Source: Orthonyx spaldingii (taxonomy: Eukaryota > Chordata > Aves > Passeriformes > Orthonychidae). Taken from it: a DNA stretch of 64,000 bases. The notes under the pieces are model-generated. The model had not been told where the DNA came from. It saw only the letters and a list, made by a program, of their open reading frames with translations, and did no database searches. Shown here one piece after another: positions 25,252 to 37,173 of the stretch; positions within the stretch are counted from its first letter, which is position 1; each line of letters starts with the position of its first letter. A program made the translations under genes and the position numbers. The stretch lies in contig VZTJ01000580.1 of assembly GCA_013397795.1 (NCBI GenBank), forward strand, positions 363,808-427,807, given 5' to 3'.

Positions 25252-25829
25252 TCCTTTTGAAAGACTTCATGGAAAGAGTGTGTTGGTCAACGAGGGGTTG
25301 CATGGATCCAGTGAGATCTTTTCCAGTTAAGCTCTGAATGACACCTTCAGGGATTTGGCTTCACCCTCCAGCTCTGACAATGGTTCTGTGGTGGCATTTG
25401 AAGTGCCTGCTCAGGGCAGCATCCTCTGGAATGCCCTCATCCCTACGTCCTGTGGAAATTTCTGGGAATTAGGCACCTCCGTGATACTTAGATGATTGCC
25501 CTTGTAGGTGTGATTCTCACTCTCATGTAGTTTCAAACCTGCAAAATGGGGGTGGTGGTGCATTTTTTGGCACTCTCATCATCCTCTTCACCCTTCAGTC
25601 AGAACTACACCAGGTAGGGACTGGTTCCACACTTGGCCTCTCATGTCCCAAAGAGAGGAGGAGGATGAGGAAGCCAGGGTAGAGACTCTCTGACGTGATC
25701 TCATACGGACTGGTTTACAGCCAAGTCATGAACACCAAAATAAAGAGTCAGCTGCACCTGCAGGTACCTTTCAAGTTCAGCACACGCTCGCTGGACCTTT
25801 GCATCATTTCAAATTAGCTGCTGATGCAT

Positions 25830-26010
25830 TTTATTTACACTGAATTTAACATAATGTGCTTGCTTGCTAACTTCCTGCTTATCTGGATACCACATAAGCA
25901 TATGCCCAATCCAATTACAAAAAGAATGAGAAACACAGTGAATGCTACACGTTTTAAGCAAGCATAATAAATTACCAGTGCTGCGGCATGTACCCGTGCA
26001 CATGAGGGAG
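25830..26010. promoter_or_regulatory. Candidate non-coding regulatory element
   Basis: An AT-rich unique block carries CCAATCCAATTAC (CCAAT box next to a homeodomain core) near 25,908-25,920, a short inverted repeat around CTGGATACCAC (arms TGCTTAT and ATAAGCA near 25,878-25,902), and TAATAAATTACC near 25,966-25,977. This motif density is enhancer-like. A 209-codon minus-strand open frame overlaps it but looks like chance. Confidence 0.25.
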
Positions 26011-26692
26011 AAAAAGAACAAACAAACCAAAAAACCCGAGAAAAACCCCAAAAACAAACTCCAACCCAGCCAATGACAAATACAGCTGAATTCCCCCAGC
26101 CATTTAATTAGAAGTAACATCTCCCTTGCAAGGGAGGCCTTCCAAGGTAAAACCCATCCTTTAACAGCAGCTGGAATTTCTTGCCACACTGAAAAAGGGA
26201 GAGCTCTGTTACAGAGGAGTGGGAAGAAATGTGGAAATATTAGCAATAAGCAGGCTCCTGTGGAGTGTGCTGGATATTGAACAGCTAGCTGAAAGGCAGT
26301 GCAAACTATAAAAAACCAACTGCGGTACCCAGGTCTCCAGAAAGAAAGAAAAAAAAAATCACAAAATTCACAAGTGTCACAATTTTCCACAACGTGAATA
26401 AACTGTTTTGGATAGCAGTGAGGCAATGCTGCCTGCATGAGATTGGGAGTGGTGGCTGTACGTGTCTCCAGTGAAAGGAAGAGGGTGAACTCAGAGGCCT
26501 GAGTGATTCCATCACTAAGTGAATCAGAACCTGAGGGAAGAGAAAAGGTATGTGAAAAAAAGCACTGAAGCAGAGATCAGGGAAGATCGAGAAGGAGTAT
26601 GAGTAAAACAGGAGAGGGGAATGTATGATTCAGCCTGTTACTTATTGCTCCTTTTAGCCACCAGAAACAATCAGAAACTTGAGCGTGTTTCT

Positions 26693-26761
26693 CACATATA
26701 TGCACATATATATATAAATATATAAAAATCTATTTCTGGTACATTTATAGATAGATAGATG
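26693..26761. repeat. TA-rich and (ATAG)n microsatellite
   Basis: Alternating CACATATA/TATATA runs, then an AT-rich spacer, and about three ATAG units at 26,747-26,760. It abuts the CR1 fragment that starts near 26,795. Confidence 0.85.
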
Positions 26762-26794
26762 TGGGTGTAAAGGGCACTTCATCCCTGTCTGTCC

Positions 26795-27097
26795 CTGTGT
26801 TCAGGAGGGGCTCAGAGCAGGGCCCAGGCTCTGCTCCAGGGCTCAGCAATGGCACCAGAGGAACAGGCAGAAACTGATCCCAGGACGTTCCCCCTGAACA
26901 TGAGGCAGAACTTCTTCCCTGTGTAGTGACCAAGCACTGAACAGATCATCCGGAGAGGCTGTGGAGTCTCCTCACTGGAGATATTCCAGAACCTGGACAC
27001 AATCCTGTGCCCTGTGCTCTGGGATGACCCTGCTGGAGCAAGCACATTAGCACAGATGTGGTCCCTTCCAACCTGAACCATCCTGGGATTGTGTGAC
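26795..27097 (+). mobile_element. CR1 LINE 3' fragment, about 300 bp
   Basis: This matches the last ~300 bp of an avian CR1 element in plus orientation. In order it shows the 'ggcagaaactgatcc' block, 'cctgaacatgaggcagaactt', 'gaggctgtggagtctcc', 'ggagatattccagaacc', 'tgctctgggatgaccctgct', and the terminal 'gtcccttccaacctgaacca' with a decayed octamer tail. It covers the 3' end of ORF2 and the short 3' UTR. Frames are broken and the copy is 5'-truncated, so it is inactive. The closing segment resembles copies I associate with songbird genomes; this is from memory. Confidence 0.85.
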
Positions 27098-27409
27098 GAG
27101 CAGAACCTTTCATTCACGAGGGGTTTACCACCTATAAACCAAATTAATTCCACGGAGGCACTGCCTTGCGGGTGAAGTCGCTCTGACCAGGGCACGGAGA
27201 TGGGCCTTGTCCAGGGCACCTGTGGAGCTGAATTCCCCAGCGAAACATCCTGGAGAAGCTGGGCCCTGGCTTGCCGTGTTTTCCAGCCAGAGCAGGGATT
27301 TCCTGCCTTGTTGTGACAGCCAGGGCCCTCGCACAGGGAGATCTGTTTGCAGAGAGGTTAACAAGGCACTTGTAAGAGCGAGACACCCACTGCTCACAGC
27401 GATTTCACC

Positions 27410-27700
27410 TCCTCCTCCCCTCACGCCTCAAGAGCAACACCGGCAGCTGCCAAGCCTCTAATTACGTTTTTTAAAAACCCTGTCGGGTCGCGAGGATGTG
27501 ATGAGCTCTAATTGTGGAAGAGCGTTTAGGGAGACTCGTAATTACACAGTCATTAAGCCGGTTGAACACACCACGGTCCCTTTTGCAGCGCGGGGCTGGC
27601 TGGCTCCCTCCCAGCAGCGACACAAACGCGGGATTAAGCTGGCAATTAGTGATCAGCAGGTAGCGAACAATCACTCCCCACTCCACTGCCGACCAGCCAG
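27410..27700. promoter_or_regulatory. CpG-enriched homeodomain-site cluster, candidate enhancer
   Basis: Within 290 nt there are at least a dozen CpGs and six homeodomain cores: TAATTA at 27,459, TAATTG near 27,509, TAATTA at 27,539, ATTA in CATTAAG near 27,552, GGGATTAAG (OTX/PITX-type K50 site) near 27,630, and CAATTAG near 27,643. Surrounding DNA is CpG-poor, so this island of retained CpGs with ATTA sites suggests selection or germline hypomethylation. It lies about 300 bp downstream of a CR1 copy. I read it as a developmental enhancer; a small unannotated promoter is the alternative. Confidence 0.45.
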
Positions 27701-29174
27701 GCTTCTCCTGGGCTAGGGCTGGCTCTTGAGGCTTTCCCTGGCCAAGAGGTGGAAAATCCAGGGCAAAACAGGGACCTGCAGGTAGTTCTCACCCTGTGTG
27801 CCCGTGTGGCCTCCTGTCTCAACCCTCATCCAACGCAATCCTGCTGCCAGAAAATGTGCTGAAAAATTGCTGAAATTTGCTTTTAGCCTTAAAAGTACCC
27901 TAGGCTGATTAAAAATGGCTTTTTAAAATTATTATTGTTTCTACCAGGAAATATTCCCCAGCCTTTTTTTTTCTTTTTTATCACTTTATTTGCTAAATGA
28001 AAGTACTCTGGAGAAAAACAGACAAAGCAGAACTTCTCCTGCCTTTGTGGGAGGAGCAGGGAGTAGAGGTCATTAAACCAAACTCTCCTCTGCCTACATC
28101 TCAGACCTTGTGACATATCAAACCACAGCCCTTGGGCTTTTATTCAGCTCTCTCAGTTTCTTTGATGTCCATTTTCATAACTGTTTGCCCTATAAAGGTC
28201 AGTTATGTGTATATAGGAGACATTTTCCAGATCCAAACTAGGATGGAGGGTGACCTATCAGGATGCAAATCTCAGGGGACAGTAAAAGCTGCACAGGGAG
28301 AAGCTCCAGCAAGGACCAGCTGAGGAGGATTTTTCCAAGACAGACCTGGTCCCAAGACTAGATGATTTAATGCTGTCCAATAAGAAAAACAGTGTTACTT
28401 ACATAAAGAGAAGAAGTGGAATAAGATTGGCTTGGATGCCTGAATTAGCCCCAAAGATTTGTACTAAAGGCGTTCCAAGCAAATTGTTGGCTTCCAGCTC
28501 CACATCCTAGAGGAAGGGAATGCCTTGGCAGCTCCTGCATCCCAAGCACTCAGCTTAGGAAGCGAATTTGACTCTGAGGAGTCTGCCTTTCTGTCTCCTC
28601 ACAAAATTACAGGGCAAAGCTGCTGCAGCACCGTGGGCTTAGGAGGCGAAGGGGGATGTCCCCAGGTGCCCTGCCATCCCCAGCCACCTCTAGGAAGATA
28701 GAGGGTCGTGTGCTGTCCTCCTGTACCACTGTGCTCTTGCTTAGGGGGCAAGGGACGTGCCCTAGGAGGGGGATGGATCCTGGGGGTCTGGGCCAGCTGT
28801 TGCTCCCTTCTGCAGCCCAGCCACCCAGCACTGACCACAGCCCTCCCTGCCTTCCCCAGGGAACGGGAGCCACGGGGCATCCGCGTGGGAACAGCTGCTG
28901 GCAGAATAAATAGCAGTGCCCTGCCAGAAAGGCAACGTGTCTCATGCATCATGCAAAAATCCATCTGGCCAATCAGTCCTCAGGTAGACTGAAATTATCC
29001 TTTGTTTTCACCGTGGAGCCCTGTGGACGACTCCAGAAGTCCTGTGACAGAGGGAAAGTGTCACGTAATTTTATTTCTATATCCTGTTATCAGCAGAGCT
29101 GCCTTAGTGATCCCTACCAGGAGGGAAGCCCTCTTTTGATGTAAACCTGTTATGAGTGAGAGTAGGGAGCTTCC

Positions 29175-29199
29175 AAAAAGAAAAAAAAAAAAAAAAAAG
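29175..29199. repeat. Poly-A run
   Basis: An A-rich run of about 25 nt with a single G. No SINE or LINE body is seen in front of it. Confidence 0.8.
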
Positions 29200-29459
29200 A
29201 CTGGTTCCAATCCAAACTCACATGACGGAAAGGGAAAAAATAAAACATCCAAAAAAAGGAGATCCACATTATTCCCACGTGTGTAAGAGGGTATTAAATC
29301 GAGTAGTGACAAACTTTAACCAGAACCACAGCATTACTCAGAGCAGCTTGTCCAAGCATGCAGAAATCATGGTCGGAGAGTCTCCCAGCTGGCAGAGGTG
29401 GACAGGGGGTGCCAAGAAAGACAAGTCCTTGCTGGTGCTGCTTTGTGTGGAGGATCCTC

Positions 29460-29660
29460 TCATGAACGGTTTTAATAAAGACTTTAATTGATTGTTCTGG
29501 AGTCTGTCAGGCTAATAAACATTTACGACCCTGACTCAGTCATCTAGAACACATTCCATGAGGCAGTTAGAGGCAGCTGTACAGGGCAGCCAGACGCACG
29601 TCTGTCATGTGCCGGTGACGTCCATTAATCATGCACTAGTCATGCACAAGTCAAACCTTC
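29460..29660. promoter_or_regulatory. Candidate enhancer: AP-1, TEAD, CRE and homeodomain sites
   Basis: Motifs in order: TTTAATTGATTG near 29,484; a perfect extended AP-1/MARE-like palindrome TGACTCAGTCA at 29,532-29,542; TEAD (MCAT) ACATTCCA at 29,551-29,558; a near-perfect CRE TGACGTCC at 29,616-29,623; CATTAATCATG at 29,623-29,633; and a tandem TCATGCAC pair at 29,629 and 29,640 (11 bp period, about one helical turn). AP-1 and TEAD sites commonly co-occur in active vertebrate enhancers. Function is inferred from motif grammar. Confidence 0.35.
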
Positions 29661-29929
29661 AGAGAAAGTGGAATCTCTGCATCTTTTTCACCAGCCAGGA
29701 GGTGGACTAACCACTCTGTCCTCCAGGCCGGCATTTGGGAGACGTCTGTTCCACAGAACCCTGGTTCTGCAGCAGGTTTCCATGTGTGCCCTGGAGTAAA
29801 TCACTCGGGGATGTCAGCACAGCACTGAACAGACTTTTCAGCTCTCCTGCGTCCTGGGCACAGACAGAAGCAGAGGCAAATACAAGGAAGACACAGCCAT
29901 AAAAATACAAATTAAGATAAGGCTAGATT

Positions 29930-30070
29930 CTCCTGCTGCTTAATCATGTAAATGTACAAATAGAGCCTGACGACAGTGACTCAAGGGAAACAATGACCTT
30001 ATCAGCAGTCCTAGATAGGCTTGAGCCATAAACGAAAATAAATGATCTACTGACATGCCTTATCATCTCC
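29930..30070. promoter_or_regulatory. Candidate regulatory element with GATA sites
   Basis: GATAAG at 29,915-29,920 lies just upstream. CTTATC at 29,998-30,003 and at 30,059-30,064 are GATA sites in the opposite orientation. Between them are TTAATCATGTAAATG and GTGACTCA (AP-1-like) near 29,978. The block is AT-rich and repeat-free. Confidence 0.25.
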
Positions 30071-30649
30071 CTAGCGTCTACTGGAGAACTCAATTTACCT
30101 CTGCATATCTAGATCCTCCAGCACACTCAGCATCAGGAGGGTCTGCTGTCCCTCCACAGGCTCCCTTTGTTGCTCCAGCAGAATTTCCAGCCATTGCACT
30201 GACCTTACACTGGCTTTCAGGTGGCAGCTCCAGCTCTGCACCACCTATCAGAGCGTGGTTAGCGTGGAAAACCACCTTTCCCTCCCTTTTTTCACCCCCT
30301 GAGTTACAGCCTGACCTTCTTTTCCAATCACTCTGCCTTTTATTTGCACCCCCAAGAAGCAGTCCCACAGGGTTTTAATCAGTCAGGTCCCCACACCCAC
30401 CAGGGAGCATCCGGGAAGATTTTGCTCTCAGGGCTTGAGAACTCAGAGGAGTCACCCAAAATCTCTTTGCACACTCAGGTTGGCCCCGACTCTGCTGATC
30501 ATGGCACGAGCACCTGCAGGTGGTCAGGAAACAGTGGAGCAGTGGGGAAATCCACTGTGGGAGGACAACTGCTGGGACAGGAGGGGCTTTAGACCTGCAG
30601 CTTATGACTGTTTGAAGCTAAGCCAGAGGGCTTAAGGGGCTGCTCTTGC

Positions 30650-30910
30650 TATCAAGACAGAGTGATTATTTCACATTTACAGGCAAGTAGTTGTTGAAAT
30701 CGATTCTTGGGGGGGAAAGAAGAGCAGCACTTGTAATTGCTTGGCAACTTGTGCTAAACTAATCACAGGTTTCCCAGTTCATTGGAAGTTTAAGTATTTA
30801 GTATCTGCCTTCAGTTTAATTTGGAAGTGAGGCAAGCATTTTAGTTCCCTGAGAAAGGCTAATTCTAAAAATTACTGTCAAGAATTAGAAAATTCGTTTA
30901 CAAACAATTT
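30650..30910. promoter_or_regulatory. Candidate non-coding regulatory element
   Basis: AT-rich unique sequence with ATCGAT near 30,700, TGTAATTGC near 30,733, ACTAATCAC near 30,758 and CTAATTCT/AGAATTAG arms (30,859-30,866 and 30,881-30,888) forming an 8 bp inverted repeat. Several homeodomain cores in a short span; weak evidence otherwise. Confidence 0.2.
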
Positions 30911-32939
30911 GGGAAGCTTTCCAGGATGAAAATTTCTTTTTTTCTTCCTCTTTCCAAGGAATAAGTTATTTAGAGTCAAGACATTTAAAAAATATTTTTA
31001 TTTCAAGAGAAACAAAAAATGACCCAACATTTCCTGTTAGCCCTATTAATAATTATAAACATGAGACCATGAAAACATGCAGGAGAATTTTAAAAGAAGA
31101 AGTATCAGGAAAAGAGTTGCTTGTTTTCTAAATGATAAACCAAGGAGGGGGAAAAAGAGTTCTGTACCATTCCTAGAAGAAAAAATGAACAGAAAGGAGA
31201 AAAGGAATTATCTGAAAGAAAATACTAATAAAAACTGTGCAGGACATGTCAGACTTTGTTAATCACAACACAGCTGAGCTGGTGAGGCTGTGAGGGCTTT
31301 AACCCTCATCCCTCTGGAATGGGGCAGAGCTGAATGGGGCAGGCACCTTCTCCCCAGTGCGCTGGTCTGAGCGAGGACGGGGTGTCCCCAGGGTGTTGTG
31401 TCTCCCTCGAGCAGCAAGAAGGTTGGGCTGCACCTCGAGCAGGCACAGGGTGACTTTGGTGACCTTTGTAGCAGTTTAGCAACACTGAACTCATGGTAGA
31501 CACAACAGGGTTGGGTTTTTTTGTCCCTCCATGGCCATCAGCTGCTGCGACAGTGCTGCTGGTACCCTGGGGCATCGGCTTTATCTTGCTGGCACAGCTG
31601 TGCATGATGCCCCTTACACCCAGTTTGGGCATCACACAGCACTCTGGCAGGGCTGTTTGACTCCTGCAGGGATGCCCCCCACAAGCAGAAACTCTAAGAG
31701 CAGGGTTTTGGTGCCTGCACTCACCACAGGTTGCAGGGTCACCGGCACAGGGCTCTAAGCCCTTCTCCCCTGCCTGTGTCAAAGCACACTGTACCCCAAG
31801 GACCCCACAGATTCCAGTGGGACCCTTCCCAGATTCACACACTGAGTCATCATGAGTGAGTGCAACACCTGCCCCTCACTCTTCACTGCTCCTGTGATCC
31901 TCCTGGCTCTGCTCTTATGAGTAAAATCTCTACTACCAGCCACAGAGACAGCCCAAGGCATATGGCCATGCATTCCAGGAGCCCTGTGGGGCTAAACATC
32001 CAGGTAGTAGACTTCAAGAGCAGAAGAAAGGGCTGCTCTCTCTGGGTCTGGCTCCTGGTAAGACACCAACAGGGTGTTTCAACAAGAAAATGAAATGGTG
32101 GACAGGGTGGCCAGAAGGGTGACACACCATCCTTCCAAAACTCATGGTGATCTCCCGCCCCTCCCTGCCCTCTGCCTGGGAAGAAAATGCACTTAGCTGT
32201 GCCTTCCCCTCAAATTCAAAGCAATACCTGTGCTTTGCAGAGAGCAGAGGCAATGACAAGTTATGGGGCACACCTCTTGGGCTATAAGGTCAGGTTTTCC
32301 CAGGCATTTCACCTCTCTGTAATACCCGAGGAGAATTAGGCATTTATGCCTCTTCAGCTCCTTCTCATCAGCTGCACACAAAATGCTGTTTGGAGAGTCA
32401 GACAGGTAGCAGCACTCCTGAAAGTTTGTGTGGAAAGGAAAAGCCTTTTCCCAGACTGGATGCTGCCTGTAATGTGTGTCTGCCATTGCTTTGTCCATGT
32501 CCTGGTGGTACCTGTGGGATTTGTTCCAGCTGCTTTTGGGCACCATGAGAACCAGACAAGGAGAGGAGATGGCTGGAGAGCAGACTGAAAGGGAATTTGC
32601 TCTCTTCTTGTGGTGACTCTTTCCCCTCCCACCTCACTTCTCTCACCTTTCCACAGAGGAAAAAGAAACGGCAGAAATAAGTTTAATCCAAGAGACGGAC
32701 AGAGATTTTATTTTTGTTTAAAAAAGAGGAAATATTCCAAAAGAAATTCCAGGTAAAGAAATTTTTGAAAATCGCTTTCTGTTGAAAAAGGCCAATACAG
32801 TTTCCAGCAGCTGTGACCCAAGTTTATCCCAGTATCTCCTTCCCCATCACATGGTAATTTTAACCATATTTGCCAAACGTGCTTCAGTAGCAGCACGGCC
32901 AGCTCCAGGATCAGCTCCCTGCAGACTGCCTTCCTCCCC

Positions 32940-33020
32940 CTTCATGTATTTGGTTTCATTGATGCTAATTTGATCAGGGGCAGCTGTTTATGACGGCAAG
33001 CCAGGAGAGACCCTAGGGAC
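32940..33020. promoter_or_regulatory. Candidate non-coding regulatory element
   Basis: A compact run of words reads TTGATGCTAATTTGATCAGG, then CAGCTGTTTATGACGGCAAG and ACAATGACTGATGCGTGAG. It combines homeodomain, E-box and CRE-like cores in about 80 nt and is unlike its G-rich downstream flank. The support is composition and motif content only. Confidence 0.2.
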
Positions 33021-35473
33021 AATGACTGATGCGTGAGCTCTGGGGGGGCGAGCCCGAGCTGAGCCCTCGCAGCAGGGGAAAGGCAGCGGATGCCCCTTGG
33101 TGCAGAAGCATCTGCACAGAACCCAGCTGAACCTGGAGCTGTCAGGTCTGTTTAGAGCTCAGATAAAGGTTCAGGTGCTGCTTCAACTCACTGTGTGTTC
33201 TCCTTCCCCCTCAGTCCTGCGCTGTCCCTCCACTCGCTCATGCCTGGTTGTAGCTGCCAGGGAGAAAATGAGGTGAGTGGATGCAGGCAAATAGAGAGAA
33301 GGTACAGAAAGGAAACACCCTGAAGACAGAAGTCTGTCTGTCTGCTGCCAATCACTGTAACAATAATAGTCATCAAACACAGACACATATTACTCTGCTG
33401 TCTCCTGCCTGGCTGCCCACACAGTCAGGACTTTAGTCCAGCACATCAGTTAGAGAGTCAAAAGACATTGAACTTGGGACTTGTTTCTCTGATAAGGAGA
33501 AAGTGCGACAGCCAGACCAAGAGCTGGGAGCTTGATAACTTTTACACACTGAGAGTAAGCCCAGCTTCGTGCTGATATTTTAAAGATCTTTGCCCTTTAG
33601 CTTGAACAGGAAATCTTAAAATGGAAAATATGCAGCTTAAAGGAAGGGGAGAGGCTCATTTAAAACGTAAGAATGTACATAAGTATAGGAAATAACAGGT
33701 TGTTAAGAAACTACAGTTCAGTTGTTAAAAAAAAAATGAGGCCAAATATAGATTATATTTCCCCTCATTAGGAATCAGCAAAATTTTTTTTTCTTCCTTT
33801 TTTTTTTTTTATTTCTTTTTAAGATTTTGCCATGAGCAGAGGGAATTCTGTCTATCCCCTGCAGGATTACCTAGATTTGTTGGCCACCACAATCACAGTG
33901 GGTGAAGAGCCCCTTCCCCAAGCACAGGGAAAGCATCAGGAGGGCAATGCTGAGAGAGAAGTGAGGTAACCAGCCTCTGCCAGAGGCATGGCAGATTCAG
34001 AGCTGCGTGGGTCACCGGCCACCAGCACCTTGTTTTCAGGTGATAGCTGTGCCAGTAAGCTGAGCACAGCCAAGGCATGAGCTAAAGGACTTTGCTGATA
34101 CAGCAAAAGAGTACAAGACCTCTTGAAGGATGAAGGTAGAGATTTCCAGATCCTCAAAGGCTTCCCCATTCAGGTTCCCTACAGCTGAGGCCAAAGTGCT
34201 TCTAGGTAAAGCAGAGATTAAATTTTTACTGCGTGCGTGGCTCTGAGATTTGGTTCCTTGGCAATTTGGTAGCAGCAGAGCAAGCTGATCCTTTAGCAGC
34301 AAGCACTGGATTAGGGCACCTTTTTTCCTTCCAAGTCCTGCCCTGGCATCCTAACTCTGCTTTATACAGTCAGAGCTGCTTGTGTAAATCAATGACCACT
34401 CTTGCACACACGCATGTCCTCTGACCATTAGTGGGGTGGGATTCCAGTCCAAATGCCAGCCCACAACTTATGCAGAGATCAATCTGCAATTTCCTGTCAT
34501 GCAGTCACTCCGTAGCTTTAATGCCACCGATCCACACGTGTCCCAGAGAGCATCACTGGTGTAAACTCACCTGCCCCACTTCCTTGCTTAGCAAACATTT
34601 ACTTTCTTTATTATATGCCCAGTGCCAGATAGCAAGAAAGGGGGAAATCAAGTCAGTATTATTAACAGACTGCAGCCTTGCCCTTCAAGTCTAATTAGAG
34701 GGAGAGAGTTTCTGCCAAGATACACAGTGCCCAGGAGCCAGCTGGGCTCACCCCAACACTTTGGCAGGACAGGACCACTGGTGCAGTGGGAAGCTGCCTT
34801 CTCCAGTCCCCAGCAATGATACTGGACTTGCAGATGACTTGTCTGAGCTACTCAGCCTCTCTAAAGACCCCTGATGGGTCACAGACCCTTTCTTCCCTCA
34901 GCCAGCAGCGATCAGCTGCAGGCTGGTAGGACAAGTATCTGCTCAGGTGCATGACACCTCAGTTTTCCAGGTATGCTGGGCCCCTCAGAAATCTCACTGT
35001 TTCCTCAGAAAAGGTTTCTCTGCTTCCCCCCCACCCCTGCCTCTGATGAGACTCCCCCTGGGAGCAAAGCTGGAGGTGCGGCCTGGAGGCACAGAGGTGT
35101 TAGGCCGAGTTGTGTCAGTGTGGGGACGTGGCATCTTATTTAATTCCCTCCATCCCATCATCCTGGGGGTAGAAAGAGCTTTATGGACTCCCAGGTACTG
35201 TCCCAGGCTCTCTTCAGGACACTGAATTTTCACAGCCTTATCAGTTCCCAGGAAAAGCCCCAGAGTTTGCACTGCACAAGGGCAGGCAGGCAGCTGTGAC
35301 CTTTGAACAGGGGCATGGAAACCGAAACAGGGATATGACTTTCACTGCATTTCCTGCATTTTGTGATGTAACCTGACACTATTTCCAAGTGCCCAATCCT
35401 AACATAAGATCAGTTTTTCTCCTACTTACCTGTGATGGTCACCAGTGTAACTCCAACAGTGTCCAGGAAATTA

Positions 35474-35503
35474 TTTTCTTGGCCACCATTATGGCCAAGA
35501 AAA
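35474..35503. repeat. Compact hairpin, 12 bp perfect arms, 6 nt loop
   Basis: TTTTCTTGGCCA at 35,474-35,485 is the exact reverse complement of 35,492-35,503, with CCATTA between. The TTGGC and GCCAA halves resemble nuclear factor I half-sites, but the spacing is wider than the standard palindrome. It could equally be an RNA hairpin if the region is transcribed. Confidence 0.7.
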
Positions 35504-36706
35504 ACCCCAGAACCAAAGTGAGAGTGTTCTGGGAACCAGCTAAGTTGCTGAGCAGAGCCAGCTGTGGTGCCAAGGAGGCATGGGAAGATGCCTCCACTCA
35601 GGTCTGTCAGAGGAAAATCCTGAACCTGGTTCAAAACTCTCACCCTCTTTCACTAGGGAATATATATGGATGAAAGTTCTGCAGGTTCATTTCCCTTCCC
35701 TAAGTTTTTTTCCAGTCATTTGCTGCTATACTTCCACCTGTTCAAAAAACGTGCAGTGTAAGAGGGCTGAGGCACCAACGAGGCACCCTCAGCATCCTCA
35801 GGCTGTAGAGGAATGTTTTGTGTGGGAGGGTTTAGCCCTGGCTGCAGCGCTGGGGTTGATCATGGCACCAAGTCCAAGGCTGCCGCATGTGGTTTGTGGT
35901 AGCAGCTGTTTGTGGTTGAGCCTCTCCAATACCTGCAAAGCTGAGATGTGTCAGCGGTGTTATTGCTTTGCCTGCCTTGTCCCAGATGGTATCTCTACAA
36001 CAGCAAGAAAGTGGATGAGGTACCCAGTGCTGTCAGCCTCCCTCCCTCAGGCTGGCACCAGGACTCTTAGGAGAAGCAGTCATGGAGCAGAGGCATCCAG
36101 CACAGCTTGTATGCAATTCACAAGCAGGTGTTCTTTGGCTGCAGGCAGGGATGACTGAAAACCTTCCAGCTGCCCTGCAGTGATGTATGCTCTGCTACCT
36201 CGCACCCAGGCAAAACTCCCAGCTTTTCGCCTGAAGCCAAATACTGTTTGTCCCTCTCAGGAATGAAGCAACACATCTCACAGCATCACTGCCTTAACAC
36301 TCCCCAGTGTTCTGTTTCATTTCACAGGCTGGACAAGACAGTAGCAGAGTAATATCCAGAGTAACACTGCACTTGGAGATGTTTGCTCAATGGGAGAAGA
36401 AATTCCAAACTTCTCACTGTGAACACAGACTACTTTGAGTAAAACTACAGATTTTACCCTGTAGAGTAGACCCTTTCTTCCACCTGCACACTGGATGATT
36501 TGCCCTCATGTTTCTTAGCTTAGTTACAATCCTCATCCCTTAACAAAAGTCTCTTTTTACCTGGATATTATTCTAAATTGTTTTCATAAAAGGAGTTTCA
36601 TGGCGAAGTTGATTCACATATATGCATCTTCTAACAAACATAGCTTGAGACAAAGAGTTTGGTGAACACACAGCAAAGTCATGAAACAGCTGAGTTTTGT
36701 CAACTT

Positions 36707-36721
36707 GGGGGGGCGGGGGGG
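36707..36721 (+). other. G-quadruplex-capable G run
   Basis: Seven G, one C, then seven G. The run can be split into four GGG tracts with single-base loops. It is isolated, with no CpG island around it. Confidence 0.5.
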
Positions 36722-37173
36722 AGTCTGTTAGCAATTTCCCCAAAGCAAATCTGTAATTTAAATTTAACTCCCTATTTGTGGGATGTATCTCTAAGTTTCC
36801 CAGAAGGCCAGTCCATGATTCCACAGCCATCAGTACCAGGTAACCCCTACCAGAGTCCAATCACTCCCCTATTTATGGAGCCAACACACCCAACAGAAAA
36901 TACAACCCCATCTTGGATGCTTGTGCCACCAGGTACAGTGGGGAAGACCGTACCTTAAAGCTTTGCCTACAACTTTAACTCACCAGCCTTTCCTGACAGA
37001 TCTGGGAAGGTTTGTGCTGGATCAACACATTGTGTTGTGCAGCCTCAGCACTTTTGAACTGATACTAGGAAACCAAAAGACCTGAATTTGCTGCATCAAA
37101 ACGCTGCCTTGGAGCTGATCTTATTAATTTGGCAGCGAGTGGATTTGCCATAATTACATTTCTTTGTCTTAGA

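Larger units (their letters stand above)
20420..26690. other. Gene-poor stretch, motif-rich in places
   Basis: No exon is recognised. The block contains G/T-rich low-complexity tracts (near 21,065-21,092 and 24,867-24,934), an A-rich run near 23,491-23,500, a GGGA microsatellite at 25,229-25,251, and A-rich sequence near 26,010-26,060. Candidate regulatory elements at 22,840-23,040 and 25,830-26,010 and a hairpin at 23,584-23,678 are listed separately. Confidence 0.55.
27700..37170. other. Gene-poor stretch with several motif-dense segments
   Basis: No exon is recognised. There is a poly-A run at 29,175-29,199, a T-rich tract near 33,786-33,822, GC-richer sequence near 28,620-28,900, a G-run at 36,707-36,721 and a hairpin at 35,474-35,503. 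Candidate regulatory segments are listed at 29,460-29,660, 29,930-30,070, 30,650-30,910 and 32,940-33,020. Open frames here (for example the 178-codon minus-strand frame at 31,306-31,842) have no recognisable protein features. Confidence 0.55.

Noticed and set aside
25809..26438. 209-codon minus-strand open frame
   Set aside because: Phe/Leu/Cys-rich translation reflects A-rich plus-strand DNA; no protein family is recognisable and it overlaps motif-dense non-coding sequence.
31306..31842. 178-codon minus-strand open frame
   Set aside because: GC-leaning local composition lengthens frames; the Ser/Gly/Cys-rich translation has no recognisable features.
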